DNA of 64,000 nucleotides from Konateibacter massiliensis (GTDB lineage: Bacteria; Bacillota; Clostridia; Lachnospirales; Lachnospiraceae), in contig NZ_LT860099.1 in assembly GCF_900184995.1 (NCBI RefSeq), forward strand, positions 62,001 to 126,000, read 5' to 3'. The notes under the pieces are model-generated. The model saw only the letters and a program-made list of their open reading frames with translations. It had not been told where the DNA came from and ran no database searches. Of this stretch, positions 44,236 through 54,404 are shown in pieces (within the stretch, counting starts at the first letter, position 1; the number at the start of each line of letters is the position of its first letter). The position numbers and the translations under genes are program-made.

Positions 44236-45831
44236 ATGAAATTGAAGAAATTGACTGCTATTATGCTCACCGTGGCATTAGCAACAGGAAGCCTGGCTGG
44301 CTGTGGAGGATCATCTGACAGTGCAGCAAGCTTGGCAGGAACGACGGAGAACGCAACGTCTACAGAGGGCGCAGCAGACAGTGCAACAGCAGAGGGAACA
44401 ACAGAGAAACAAAACATTACCGTTATGACTTATGATTATGACGGAAGTCCGGTATCGGGAGAGCATTCAGAAGAAGTGTTACAGGAGATGGAGGATTTTA
44501 CTAACACACATGTAGATTTTACATGGGTACCAAACGACAGTTATGAGGATAAGTTAAGCTTAACATTGGCTTCTGCTGATGATATGCCGATGATTATCTC
44601 TGTAAGTGCAATGTCAGCAGCGATTGTTGGCGCAGCAAAGGCCGGTGCTTTCTGGGATTTAAATGACTATATGTTTGATTCGGAAAAATATCCGAACCTT
44701 TCACAGGCAAACGCTTCCGTTAATGAAGGTGTCACAATCGACGGCCAGTTAATCGGTGTATACAAGGCAAGACCAATCGGTAGATATGGTATGGGCTACA
44801 GAGCAGACTGGGCTGAAAAGTTAGGACTGGATGCCCCTACCACAATCGAAGATGTATATGAGATGATGTATCAATTTACCTACGGTGATCCGGACGGAAA
44901 CGGTGTTGACGATACTTATGGTTTAGCACTTTGCAAATACACAGGACCTTTTGATATTATGCAGACATGGTTTGGTGTAGGCAACAAGTGGGTAGAGCAG
45001 GATGGACAGTTAGTGCCTGTTTTCCAGACTGATGAATATATGGAAGCATTAAAATGGATTAAAAAAATGTATGATGACGGCTTAGTATATGAAGACTGGG
45101 CAGTTCGTGATACGGCTACATGGAAAGACAGCGTGAAAAACGGCGAATGCGGTATCTTTATCGACGTTTTGGACGGAGCCAGAAGTATTTGGGATTACTT
45201 TGTAACAAACGATGTACCTTCCGTTGTAGATGCAAGTGTACCTGCTTCTATGAACTTAATCGGAAGCATTGAAGGAAAAACTCTCGCGACCTCCGGTAAC
45301 AATGGTTTCTTTGTTATTACTAAGGCAGCAGACACAGAAGAAAAATTAGCAGCATGCTTAAATTACTTAGACAAAATGTGCTCAGATGAGATGATTACCT
45401 TATCCTCCTACGGATTAGAGGGAACTCACTGGGAGCGCGACGCAGAAGGCTACTTAATAGATTTGGATGCAGAGGATGCCGTTTCAGCTAAGGCATATGC
45501 AGCATTAAATCAGACCGTTGCATACATTCCGAACTTGAAGGCATTAAGCCCAACTGTCAAATTGACAGAGAGACAGCAGTTAGAAGAAAAAGTAAAAGCG
45601 GAAAATGAAGCTGTTGCAGTGTTCAACCCGGCGATTGCTTACTTAAATAATTCTGAAACCTACTCCTTAAACGGAAGTACTCTGGATCAGATTATCGATG
45701 ATGCAAGAACCCAGTATATCTGCGGACAGATTGATGAAACAGGTCTTCAGTCAGCAGTTGATAACTGGCTGGCACAGGGCGGTAAAACTGTAATTGAGGA
45801 AGTAAACGCACAGTATACAGCAGCGAAATAA
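44236..45831 (+). CDS. Extracellular solute-binding lipoprotein for oligosaccharides
   Basis: A 531-residue lipoprotein: signal peptide with lipobox LAGC (lipidated Cys23), a Ser/Thr/Ala-rich linker (~25-58), then a family-1-type binding fold resembling LipO. It contains TYGDPDGNGVDDTYGLAL, a calcium-loop-like stretch common in these proteins. It captures the oligosaccharide outside the cell for the two preceding permeases. AAGGAGG lies before the ATG. A terminator follows, separating its strong expression from that of the enzymes. Confidence 0.92.
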   Translation: MKLKKLTAIMLTVALATGSLAGCGGSSDSAASLAGTTENATSTEGAADSATAEGTTEKQNITVMTYDYDGSPVSGEHSEEVLQEMEDFTNTHVDFTWVPNDSYEDKLSLTLASADDMPMIISVSAMSAAIVGAAKAGAFWDLNDYMFDSEKYPNLSQANASVNEGVTIDGQLIGVYKARPIGRYGMGYRADWAEKLGLDAPTTIEDVYEMMYQFTYGDPDGNGVDDTYGLALCKYTGPFDIMQTWFGVGNKWVEQDGQLVPVFQTDEYMEALKWIKKMYDDGLVYEDWAVRDTATWKDSVKNGECGIFIDVLDGARSIWDYFVTNDVPSVVDASVPASMNLIGSIEGKTLATSGNNGFFVITKAADTEEKLAACLNYLDKMCSDEMITLSSYGLEGTHWERDAEGYLIDLDAEDAVSAKAYAALNQTVAYIPNLKALSPTVKLTERQQLEEKVKAENEAVAVFNPAIAYLNNSETYSLNGSTLDQIIDDARTQYICGQIDETGLQSAVDNWLAQGGKTVIEEVNAQYTAAK

Positions 45832-45881
45832 TAGAAAGCACGTAAACGAACATTTCTATTAGCAGGAGTAAAATAGAACAG

Positions 45882-45907
45882 AGGGCTGTCCAAGGACGGC
45901 CCTTTTT
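45882..45907 (+). terminator. Intra-operon terminator between binding protein and lyase
   Basis: A 10-bp stem with one G-U pair (45882-45891 with 45894-45903) and a T-run. The very short loop suggests partial termination, lowering enzyme levels relative to the binding protein. Confidence 0.75.
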
Positions 45908-45928
45908 CTAAAAGACGGAGGAAGTATT

Positions 45929-48373
45929 ATGATAAGTAATGTAAGAGTAAAAAATCTTGAGGATTCCTATGTTGTGATAAGCTGGGATAAACAGGAAGGC
46001 GCACAAAGCTATCGCGTGTACTGGGCAGATAAAGACATACCGACCATGAAATATAAATGTCTGGCAGAGACGAAAGAAGTAGAATTTAAGCTAAATAAGA
46101 GCACCCATGTTCCTCACTTTTTTAAGGTGGCAGCCGTTGTGAATGGGGAAGAACAGGGGATATCTGAGGTGCTTTCGACAAAAGTAAAAAAAGTTTTTCA
46201 TGAACAGAGAGAAAAATTATCCAGGGGACTGATTGCTGTAAAGACAAAGACAGGCGTATTTTTAAGCTGGAGATTAATGATAGATGAAGTAAAGAGCTAT
46301 TCTGAGACAGGACTTACAGGAACCGATTTTGTTGTATATAAAAACGGAATCAAACTTGCTCTTGTGACAGACAGCACAAACTTTTTGGATGAAGGGGGAA
46401 CGGAGGAGGATGCCTATCAGGTTGCTGCTTTCACAGAAGGAAAAGAGAATGAAAAATCAGGCAAAGTAAAGTGCTTTACTTCCAAGGATAATTACATTGA
46501 TATTCCGATGCAGATACCTGTCGGAGGAATAACACCGTCAGGGGAGAAATACGAGTACCATGTAAACGATATGAGTGTGGGCGATGTGGACGGAGACGGA
46601 GAGTACGAATATATTGTCAAATGGGACCCGACCAACTCACATGACGTATCCATCAAAGGATATACGGGAAAGTGCTATGTGGACTGCTATAAACTTGACG
46701 GCACCCTTCTTTGGAGGCTTGACATGGGCGTAAATATTCGTTCCGGTGCACATTACACACAGTTTATGGTGTATGATTTTAACAATGACGGCAAGGCGGA
46801 GATGGCAGTAAAAACCGCACCGGGTACAAAGATGACAGTTTATAACAAGGATGGCTCCGTAAAGACGGAAGCCTATATCACGATGCCGGAGGATGATGTG
46901 AAAAACGGTTATTCTCACACGGATAACTATGTATGCAGCGCGAAGGATTACTATGAGCATATTGTTTTGATGTTTATGGAATGGCATGTTCACAGTGAGG
47001 TTATAAGCGGACACTGGCCTGCAACCTTGGAGGAGTGCTTTGGAATTGAGAAGCAATATGAATACCCGCTTTCCAGGGAGGATGCAAAGAAGCTTGCCGA
47101 TTATTTTATTCAGGTTTATGCAAAGGAGAGAAGTCCAAAGAATGAGCTGGATCAATTTGAGGGCTTTATCTATGAAGGACCGGAGTATTTGACCATGTTC
47201 GGAGGCGACGGTGAGGAGCTTGAGACAATTCGGTTCAAATATGGACGCGAGGACGACGGGCTTATGTGGGGCGATTATGCGATGAATCGAATTGAACCAT
47301 GCAACAGGGTTGACAGATTCCTATCTGGGGTAGCATACTTAGATGGAGAGAGACCGTATTTGATTATATGCAGAGGCTATTATACACGTACGACCATTGT
47401 GGCATATGAGTTTTTCGAAGGCAGATTCAAAGAATATTTCAGTATCGATTCTGGTTTTGTTCCGATGAGCAATCCATTTTCTGATAATCCGCATATGGAG
47501 GGCGGAACGGATGCAACCTACGGGATTTTAGCCGGTCAGGGAAATCACAGCCTTTCTACGGCAGATGTGGATGGAGACGGCTTTCAGGAAATTATATATG
47601 GGGCGGCGGTCATCGACCATGACGGAAGCGTGTTATACAGCAGTCACGGCTATTTGCCTGATGGGACTTATGCAAAGCTTGGGCACGGAGATGCGCTGCA
47701 TGTTGCCAATATTGATCCTGACAGACCGGGGCTTGAGATTTTTAACGTATTCGAGGGTGCTATGTTTGCGCCGTACGGCTTTGCGCTTCGGGATGCCGAG
47801 ACAGGCGAGGTGCTCTTTGGAGAGTATGCGGAGACGGATTTAGGACGCTGTATGATAGGAGATATCAATCCAAAGGAACGCGGTTTGCAGGTGTGGGTTT
47901 ATGATGTGCGCTCCTGTGACGGCAGAATATTGGAGGATAAGCTTCTCGGAACAAATCAGTCTATTCGGTGGGCGGCAGATATGACGACACAGGTGTTGGA
48001 TGGTGCCGATTTATTTGGTAAGCACAGCGGTGTAATCAACGATAATATTCACGGAAATATGCTGATACCGGAAAATATGGCGACGAACAACGGAACAAAG
48101 GGAAATCCGTGTCTGATTGCCGATGTATTCGGCGATTTCAGGGAGGAGCTTTTACTTCGAAAAGCAGATAACAGCGCAATTCGCATCTATACAAATACGG
48201 ATATAACGAACCACAAACTATTTACCTTGATGCACGATATACAATACCGGACTGGTGTTGCATGGCAAAACAATTGCTATAACCAGCCGGGTTATACAAA
48301 GTTTTACTATGCTTCCGATATGGAATGGGAGTATGTATTACCGCAGCTTATCAAACAGGAGGAGACAAAATGA
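45929..48373 (+). CDS. Rhamnogalacturonan lyase, polysaccharide lyase family 11 (YesW/YesX-like)
   Basis: An 814-residue lyase. The N-terminal ~190 residues hold fibronectin-III-like strands (SYVVISWDKQEGAQSYRVYW). The beta-propeller lyase core follows, with family motifs GDVDGDGEYEYIVKWDP, FNNDGKAEMAVKTAPGT, a GPEYLTMFGG segment, RVDRFLSGVAYLDG and STADVDGDGFQEIIYG, which include calcium-binding Asp-rich loops. PL11 enzymes cleave the rhamnosyl-galacturonic backbone by beta-elimination. There is no signal peptide, unlike secreted YesW, so it likely acts on imported oligomers like YesX. GGAGG precedes the ATG; the stop overlaps the next gene by 4 nt. Confidence 0.93.
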   Translation: MISNVRVKNLEDSYVVISWDKQEGAQSYRVYWADKDIPTMKYKCLAETKEVEFKLNKSTHVPHFFKVAAVVNGEEQGISEVLSTKVKKVFHEQREKLSRGLIAVKTKTGVFLSWRLMIDEVKSYSETGLTGTDFVVYKNGIKLALVTDSTNFLDEGGTEEDAYQVAAFTEGKENEKSGKVKCFTSKDNYIDIPMQIPVGGITPSGEKYEYHVNDMSVGDVDGDGEYEYIVKWDPTNSHDVSIKGYTGKCYVDCYKLDGTLLWRLDMGVNIRSGAHYTQFMVYDFNNDGKAEMAVKTAPGTKMTVYNKDGSVKTEAYITMPEDDVKNGYSHTDNYVCSAKDYYEHIVLMFMEWHVHSEVISGHWPATLEECFGIEKQYEYPLSREDAKKLADYFIQVYAKERSPKNELDQFEGFIYEGPEYLTMFGGDGEELETIRFKYGREDDGLMWGDYAMNRIEPCNRVDRFLSGVAYLDGERPYLIICRGYYTRTTIVAYEFFEGRFKEYFSIDSGFVPMSNPFSDNPHMEGGTDATYGILAGQGNHSLSTADVDGDGFQEIIYGAAVIDHDGSVLYSSHGYLPDGTYAKLGHGDALHVANIDPDRPGLEIFNVFEGAMFAPYGFALRDAETGEVLFGEYAETDLGRCMIGDINPKERGLQVWVYDVRSCDGRILEDKLLGTNQSIRWAADMTTQVLDGADLFGKHSGVINDNIHGNMLIPENMATNNGTKGNPCLIADVFGDFREELLLRKADNSAIRIYTNTDITNHKLFTLMHDIQYRTGVAWQNNCYNQPGYTKFYYASDMEWEYVLPQLIKQEETK

Positions 48374-49185
48374 GCAAATTACTAAAAAACATTTACACCT
48401 GCTTTCCGGAGGGAAAACACAAAGTACTGACCATGAGCTATGATGACGGAAAAGAGGAGGACAGAAGATTAGTTTCACTTTTCAACGAGTATGGAATCAA
48501 GGGTACCTTTAACCTCAATGCCGGAATTGACTGGGATGAAAAAAGAATACCGACCGGTGAATATCAAAAGCTGTATGAGGGTCATGAGGTGGCAAGTCAT
48601 ACCTACACTCACCCGACCATCGAGAGATGTCCGATTGAACAGGTGATTGCACAGGTAATCGAGGACAGAAAGGGCTTGGAAAAGCTTGTGGGATATCCGG
48701 TTCGCGGTATGGCATATCCAAACGGCTCCTACACAAAGGAGATTCAGGAGATACTGCCAAAGCTTGGCATTCAGTATTCCCGAGTGGTAGGAGATTCCGA
48801 TAATTTTGCGATGCCAAGAGATTACACAGAATGGAAGGCAACCTGCCACCACAACCATAATCTGCTGGAATTAGGGCAGCAGTTTGTTGAGCTGTTTAAA
48901 AAGCAATACCTGTACATGATGTATGTGTGGGGACACAGCTATGAGTTTTCAGATAGGGACAACTGGGATGTGATGGAGGATTTCTGTAAGCTGGTCGGAC
49001 ATAGAGACGATATCTGGTATGCGACAAACATACAGATATATGACTATATGGAGGCAGCAGGCAGATTACAGTATGCGGCGGACAGCAGCTTTGTATACAA
49101 CCCTTCTGCAATGTCTGTATGGATCAGCGTAGACGAGAAGATAATTGAGATACCGGGCGGAAGACAGGTAGAAATAGAGGCATAA
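48370..49185 (+). CDS. Polysaccharide deacetylase family protein (NodB-type)
   Basis: A 271-residue protein with the NodB fold: TMSYDDGKEED (first catalytic Asp and metal Asp), the SHTYTHP metal-histidine motif, and RGMAYPNGSY. The C-terminal part includes YVWGHSYEF. It is coupled to the lyase gene by a 4-nt overlap (ATGA) and lacks a signal peptide, so it probably deacetylates imported rhamnogalacturonan oligosaccharides, complementing the acetylesterase at 38.6 kb. The specific bond is not known. Confidence 0.86.
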   Translation: MSKLLKNIYTCFPEGKHKVLTMSYDDGKEEDRRLVSLFNEYGIKGTFNLNAGIDWDEKRIPTGEYQKLYEGHEVASHTYTHPTIERCPIEQVIAQVIEDRKGLEKLVGYPVRGMAYPNGSYTKEIQEILPKLGIQYSRVVGDSDNFAMPRDYTEWKATCHHNHNLLELGQQFVELFKKQYLYMMYVWGHSYEFSDRDNWDVMEDFCKLVGHRDDIWYATNIQIYDYMEAAGRLQYAADSSFVYNPSAMSVWISVDEKIIEIPGGRQVEIEA

Positions 49186-49187
49186 TT

Positions 49188-51785
49188 ATGGAAAGAACCA
49201 AGCTGCATTTTTTAGAAAATAGAAGGGATCATGGCTATGTAAACTTCGGAACATTGTGGGAGAAAGGAAAGGTCTCGCCAAAGTATGGCTTTTCTCTTTT
49301 GGCAGACGGGAAGAGACAGGATATACAGACAAGAATTACTGCATATTGGCCTGACGGTTCCGTAAAGTGGGCAGCCCACAGCGCAAATATCAAAAAGGGC
49401 GCCGAGGACATCACGGTGGAAAGTAAGAGAGGCGATGAAAGCTACACTGATTCCATTCAGATATCGGAAAATTCTGAAGCCATTGTGGTTGACACGAAAA
49501 AAATGTCCGTGGTCTTTTCCAAAAAGGGAGAATATCTCATTGATAAAATTGAGACAGAAGGAAAAATCAGTGCATTTCACGGAAAGCTGATAGGAATTTT
49601 GGAGGAAAGAGGCAAAGAAGGAGCCACCATTATAAAGAAGGAGGTTCCATACAGATCCAAAATTCATGAGACTGTTATCGAGGAGCAGGGAAGGCTGAAA
49701 ACGGTTATAAAAATAACGGGGATACATATAAACGAAGAGACTGGCAGAGAGGTACTTCCTTTCATTGTGCGCTTTACCGCCTATTATGGTTCAGAAGAGC
49801 TGCATATGACACATACCTTTTTGTATGACGGAAAGCCGGAAGAGGATTTTTTGAAGGGGCTTGGAATACAGTTTGCCTGTCAGATGGATGGTGCAATGTA
49901 TAACCGACATGTGAAAATACTCGGTGAAACTGGCGTGTTCCATGAGGCGATGCAGTTACTTTTAAGCTGGAGACCGCCTGTTGCAAAAGGCTTGTATGAG
50001 GCACAGCTAAGCGGTGAATTTTTACAGCTTGACCGGAATACAGATAGGACTACCTTTGAGGCGATTGACGATATGACCGTGTGGGACAGCTATCGAATCA
50101 TACAAGACAGCGCTAATCATTATTTGGTGAAAAAAAGCACTGGAAAAGAGGATTGCTGTTATATTTCCTGCTTGCAGGGTGAGCAGGCGAAGGGTGTTAT
50201 TCACGTGGCAGGAGAAAACGGCGGAATTGCACTTGGAATGCGAAACTTCTGGGAGAAATATCCTTCCTCTTTCTGGATTGATGATATTAAAAAGGATGTG
50301 TGTCAGGTCACAGCGTGGATTTGGTCGCCGGAGGCAGAGGCGATGGATTTCAGACATTATGATGATGTGGGGCATGCAAGTGCTTATTATGAGGGCTTTC
50401 ATGAGGTAGGGGCAACCCCTTACGGAATTGCCAATACAAATGAGCTTGTATTAAAAAGCTTTGCCGGAAGAGTTGCCGGTGATGAGGAGCTTTCTGATTT
50501 ATATGAGGTGGTGCAAAAGCCGGCTATTCTTGTTGCATCGCCAGAGGAATACCACGAGAAGAGGGCATTCGGTATATGGAGTCTTCCTTCTCGCGAAACG
50601 GCAGTGGAGAGCTGGCTTGAGGAACAGCTTGATTTGGCAGTGGAATTTTATAAAAATGAAGTGAAGACAAGAAAATGGTATGGTCTTTTTAACTATGGAG
50701 ACTTTATGCACACTTACGATAAGGCAAGACACTGCTGGCGGTATGATATGGGTGGTTATGCATGGCAGAATACGGAGTTAGTTCCGACTTACTGGCTTTG
50801 GTATGCGTTTCTTCGTTCCGGACGTGAGGATATCTATTCCCTGGCCGAAGCGATGACAAGACATTGCTCCGAGGTGGATGTTTATCACCTTGGAGAATAC
50901 AAGGGTATCGGCTCAAGGCACAATGTGGTGCATTGGGGCTGCTCTTGCAAGGAACCTCGGATTGCGATGGCGGGACATCACAGATTTTTCTATTATCTAA
51001 CGGGAGACAACCGTATGGAGGATATTTTTGATGACGTGAAGGACGCGGACTTCTCCTCCCTCAACATTGACCCGCTTCGTTTCTTCTATGATAAAGACAA
51101 GATGGTGTATCCGACTCATGCCCGCTCAGGACCGGACTGGTCCAGCTATGTGGCAAACTGGATTACGCAGTGGGAGCGTAAGCAGGACGAGAGCTATAAA
51201 AATAAAATATTAGTCGGTATGGAGGACTTAAAGCAGGCACCGCTTCAGTTGACTTCCGGTTCTGATTATGAGTATGACCCGGAAAGCGGGCACTTAAGAT
51301 ATATCGGCGAGTATGCGACCGGCGGTTCCCATCTTGCACTTTGCATGGGAGCGGCACAGATATGGACAGAGCTTGCGGACATGATAGAGGATGACGAGTG
51401 GAGAAAGATGATTGCCGACTTTGGTGTGTTTTATTTTGATACCCCAGAGGAAAAGAGGAGAAAAAGCAAGGATACAATAGGAGACCGAGAGTTTGACCAC
51501 GGCTATATGGCGGCTTCGATGGCAGCCTATGGAGCAAATTATTACAAGGACAGCAAGCTTGCCGATAAGGTATGGCGTTCCCTGTTTGACATTATGCTGT
51601 CGATAGGGGACCGAGACGGCTTTGCGCCAAAGCAGGGACAGGAATATGTATACACGAAGGGCTTAAATGAAATTCCTTGGATTAGCACGAACTTCACCTC
51701 TCAGTGGTGTCTAAACGTCATTGTGGCACTAGAGCTGATTAAAAATGATTTGGCTGAAAGCTTAGAAGGGTACGAGAAAGAGTAG
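49188..51785 (+). CDS. YetA/PcRGLX-family protein, probable exo-rhamnogalacturonan lyase (PL26-like)
   Basis: An 865-residue protein with the three-part layout of the YetA/PcRGLX family: an N-terminal RIFT-like beta region (SPKYGFSLLADGKRQDIQTRI, WPDGSVKWAAHS), a large alpha/alpha-barrel containing YDMGGYAWQNTELVPTYWLW and HCSEVDVYHLGEYKGIGSRHN, and a C-terminal beta domain. The Penicillium enzyme PcRGLX removes disaccharide units from rhamnogalacturonan ends. The start is 2 nt after the deacetylase. No signal peptide is seen. The family placement is mine from motifs and context; the reaction is inference. Confidence 0.72.
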   Translation: MERTKLHFLENRRDHGYVNFGTLWEKGKVSPKYGFSLLADGKRQDIQTRITAYWPDGSVKWAAHSANIKKGAEDITVESKRGDESYTDSIQISENSEAIVVDTKKMSVVFSKKGEYLIDKIETEGKISAFHGKLIGILEERGKEGATIIKKEVPYRSKIHETVIEEQGRLKTVIKITGIHINEETGREVLPFIVRFTAYYGSEELHMTHTFLYDGKPEEDFLKGLGIQFACQMDGAMYNRHVKILGETGVFHEAMQLLLSWRPPVAKGLYEAQLSGEFLQLDRNTDRTTFEAIDDMTVWDSYRIIQDSANHYLVKKSTGKEDCCYISCLQGEQAKGVIHVAGENGGIALGMRNFWEKYPSSFWIDDIKKDVCQVTAWIWSPEAEAMDFRHYDDVGHASAYYEGFHEVGATPYGIANTNELVLKSFAGRVAGDEELSDLYEVVQKPAILVASPEEYHEKRAFGIWSLPSRETAVESWLEEQLDLAVEFYKNEVKTRKWYGLFNYGDFMHTYDKARHCWRYDMGGYAWQNTELVPTYWLWYAFLRSGREDIYSLAEAMTRHCSEVDVYHLGEYKGIGSRHNVVHWGCSCKEPRIAMAGHHRFFYYLTGDNRMEDIFDDVKDADFSSLNIDPLRFFYDKDKMVYPTHARSGPDWSSYVANWITQWERKQDESYKNKILVGMEDLKQAPLQLTSGSDYEYDPESGHLRYIGEYATGGSHLALCMGAAQIWTELADMIEDDEWRKMIADFGVFYFDTPEEKRRKSKDTIGDREFDHGYMAASMAAYGANYYKDSKLADKVWRSLFDIMLSIGDRDGFAPKQGQEYVYTKGLNEIPWISTNFTSQWCLNVIVALELIKNDLAESLEGYEKE

Positions 51786-51794
51786 AGATACAAA

Positions 51795-51846
51795 GGGGGT
51801 GTTGCAAAGCAGATAAATAATCTACTATTGCAACACCCCTATTTTT
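51795..51846. terminator. Bidirectional terminator ending the rhamnogalacturonan locus
   Basis: A 12-bp perfect stem (51796-51807 with 51828-51839) is followed by TATTTTT. It also terminates the convergent amino-acid ABC operon. Confidence 0.88.
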
Positions 51847-51873
51847 ATATCATAGGAAATTGCTTTGTTATTC

Positions 51874-52620
51874 TTATTTCTCAAATTCCGGCAAAGTACG
51901 TTTTAAAAATTCTCTCGTTCTTTCCTGTGTCGGATTATTAAAGATTTGTTCTGGGCTTCCTTCCTCCACAATCACTCCCTGATCCATGAACACAACCCGG
52001 TCGGAGACTTCTTTTGCAAATCCCATCTCATGGGTAACTACAAGCATGGTAAGTCCTCCGTCAGCAAGCTCCTTCATAACTTTTAATACCTCACCTACCA
52101 TTTCCGGATCAAGAGCAGAGGTAGGCTCATCAAACAGCAATACATCCGGCTCCATGGAAAGGGCTCTTGCTATGGCGACTCTTTGCTTTTGTCCGCCGGA
52201 AAGCTGCTTAGGCTTTGCTTTTAAATACTGATCCATTCCAACTACTTTAAGGAATTTTATGGCTACTTCTTCCGCTTCCTTCTGGGCACGTTTTAAAATC
52301 TTTACCTGTCCTACCACACAGTTACTTAAGACATTGTGATTGTTAAACAGATTAAACTGCTGGAAAACCATTCCCAGCTTTGTACGGTATTTATAAATAT
52401 CATGCTGATCGTCCAGTATGTTTTCACCTTTATAAATAATCTGTCCTCCCGTTGGCTTTTCCAACAGATTGATGCAGCGAAGAAGGGTTGATTTTCCTGA
52501 ACCGGAAGAACCGATGATGCATACAACTTCTCCCGTATTTACTGAAAAATCTATATCTTTTAATACTTCATGTGTTCCGAAAGCTTTACTTAAATGCTGT
52601 ACTTCTATTACTTTTTCCAT
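51874..52620 (-). CDS. Amino-acid ABC importer ATP-binding protein (GlnQ-like)
   Basis: A 248-residue ATPase of the polar-amino-acid uptake family: Walker [10 protein letters not shown], the Q-loop FQQFNLFNN, signature LSGGQKQR and Walker [23 protein letters not shown] precedes the ATG. It lies 23 nt after the fused binding-protein/permease gene, so the two form a complete importer. Confidence 0.94.
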   Translation of the reverse strand: MEKVIEVQHLSKAFGTHEVLKDIDFSVNTGEVVCIIGSSGSGKSTLLRCINLLEKPTGGQIIYKGENILDDQHDIYKYRTKLGMVFQQFNLFNNHNVLSNCVVGQVKILKRAQKEAEEVAIKFLKVVGMDQYLKAKPKQLSGGQKQRVAIARALSMEPDVLLFDEPTSALDPEMVGEVLKVMKELADGGLTMLVVTHEMGFAKEVSDRVVFMDQGVIVEEGSPEQIFNNPTQERTREFLKRTLPEFEK

Positions 52621-52643
52621 TTTATTTCCTCCTCTCTTCGCAA

Positions 52644-54248
52644 TTATACCTGCATCTGGTTCATGGAATAATTAGCCGGACCATCCAGACGTTTTTCAAG
52701 GTATCTTAGTATTCTTGTAACTGTAAATGTCATAACAAAATAAATTACACATGCTACAAAGAAGGATTCAAAGTATCTAAAGTTATTTCCGGCAACTGAT
52801 TTCGTCTGGAAATAAAGTTCTGTAACTGCAATTACGTTTAAAACAGAAGTATCTTTTATATTAATTACAAATTCATTTCCTGTTGCAGGCAGAATATTTC
52901 TGATTACCTGAGGAAGCACTACGTTACTCATGGTTTGGAAATGATTCATACCGATTGCCTCTGCGGCTTCGAACTGACCTTTATCAATTGAAACAATACC
53001 GCCTCGGATAATTTCGGACATATAGGCTCCTGTGTTGATGGAAACGATAAAAATTGCGGCTCCAACAGGATTCATATGTATTCCAAATGCCAATGCTGAT
53101 CCATAATAGATTACCATTGCCTGTACAATCATCGGAGTTCCTCTGAATATCTCCACATAAATGGAAAGCAGGGCATTGATAATTTTTTGAAGAATTCTTT
53201 TTCCTCTTTTCACCGGAACTGGGATTGTCTTAACAACACCTACAATCAGACCTAAGAAAAATCCAAGAACCGTACCTATCATGGAAACCAGTAAGGTCAT
53301 TCCCGCACCTCTTAAAAACATCGGTCCGTTTTCTTTTATGATGCTGACTACCCATGAAAGGCTTGTCTGCTCTGCTTCGGAACCCGGCTGGTTTTTAATC
53401 GCATCATCCATCAACTGTTGACGTTGCTCCTGTGATACGCCTGCCAGAATCTCATTAATCTTTGGGGTCAAATCACTTCCCTTTGCCACACCAACGGAAA
53501 TCGCCGTATCTTCTTCGTTTGTAACAAATCCCTCTTGAAACTCAACCATGACAAAATTATGGTTCTTTGCAGAAGCACTCACACCTTCCGGTCTTTCTGA
53601 TACATATCCGTCAATGATTCCTGACTGGAGGGCAACCCTCATTGCAGGGAAGTTGTCCATCGCTGTTTGCTTTAAAACGCCGTCGATCTGGTCGATTACA
53701 CTATAGTGAAATGTATTCAACTGGGCAGTTATCTTGGCATCGGAAAAATCCTGTATGGATGTCGCATTTTCATACTGTCCGCCCTTTAGTACGACCATGA
53801 CTAAATTAGATTTATAGTAAATATCGGTGAAATCTATGGTTTCTTTTCTCTCAGCGGTAGGAGACATACCTGCTATAATCGCATCAATCTTTCCTGACTG
53901 AAGTGCAGGAACAAGTCCATCCCACTCTGTTTTTACGATTACAAGTTCTTTGCCTAATTTTTCAGCAATAATTTTGGCTATCTCAACGTCATAGCCCCCC
54001 GCGTATTCTTCGTTTCCATCAATTTTTACGCCGCCGTTTGAAGCATCGTTTTGCGTCCAGTTAAATGGAGGGTATCCTGCTTCCATACCTACTCGAAATA
54101 CATTATCATTTTCTGACACACTGGTTGTATCCACAGAAGTTTCGTTTGCGGCTGCTTTTACTATATTGCCAGAGCTCATAGATAAACCAACTAGCAACGG
54201 TAAAATTAGAAGTGCTGCAAAAATCTGTATTCTTAATGTTTTTTTCAA
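52644..54248 (-). CDS. Fused amino-acid binding protein and ABC permease
   Basis: A 534-residue fusion: signal or anchor peptide (~1-33), a periplasmic-binding-type domain (~48-275, starting [15 protein letters not shown] and including [20 protein letters not shown]), then a HisM/GlnP-type permease (~300-525, with [17 protein letters not shown] and [21 protein letters not shown]). The binding domain is tethered to the membrane by the fusion. The start is TTG at 54248, 8 nt after AGGAG. Such fusions are known for Firmicutes glutamine, arginine and cystine uptake. The substrate cannot be read from the sequence. Confidence 0.92.
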   Translation of the reverse strand: MKKTLRIQIFAALLILPLLVGLSMSSGNIVKAAANETSVDTTSVSENDNVFRVGMEAGYPPFNWTQNDASNGGVKIDGNEEYAGGYDVEIAKIIAEKLGKELVIVKTEWDGLVPALQSGKIDAIIAGMSPTAERKETIDFTDIYYKSNLVMVVLKGGQYENATSIQDFSDAKITAQLNTFHYSVIDQIDGVLKQTAMDNFPAMRVALQSGIIDGYVSERPEGVSASAKNHNFVMVEFQEGFVTNEEDTAISVGVAKGSDLTPKINEILAGVSQEQRQQLMDDAIKNQPGSEAEQTSLSWVVSIIKENGPMFLRGAGMTLLVSMIGTVLGFFLGLIVGVVKTIPVPVKRGKRILQKIINALLSIYVEIFRGTPMIVQAMVIYYGSALAFGIHMNPVGAAIFIVSINTGAYMSEIIRGGIVSIDKGQFEAAEAIGMNHFQTMSNVVLPQVIRNILPATGNEFVINIKDTSVLNVIAVTELYFQTKSVAGNNFRYFESFFVACVIYFVMTFTVTRILRYLEKRLDGPANYSMNQMQV

Positions 54249-54404
54249 ATTTATTTCTCCTTTATTTCAGTTTATGCTGCTTTGAAAGTCTCAAGGATTT
54301 CCTAAGTCGTAATAAGTCTAAAATATAGATTAAATATTGTCAACATAATAATTGATATTATTGTTGATTTTCTTCATATTTCTAAAGACAGCTTCCATAG
54401 GTAA

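Noticed and set aside
46637-47155. Minus-strand 172-codon frame inside the PL11 gene
   Set aside because: Opposite-strand shadow; no family motifs and no Shine-Dalgarno.
49212-49727. Minus-strand 171-codon frame inside the YetA-like gene
   Set aside because: Shadow frame; the plus-strand gene is continuous with its operon neighbours.
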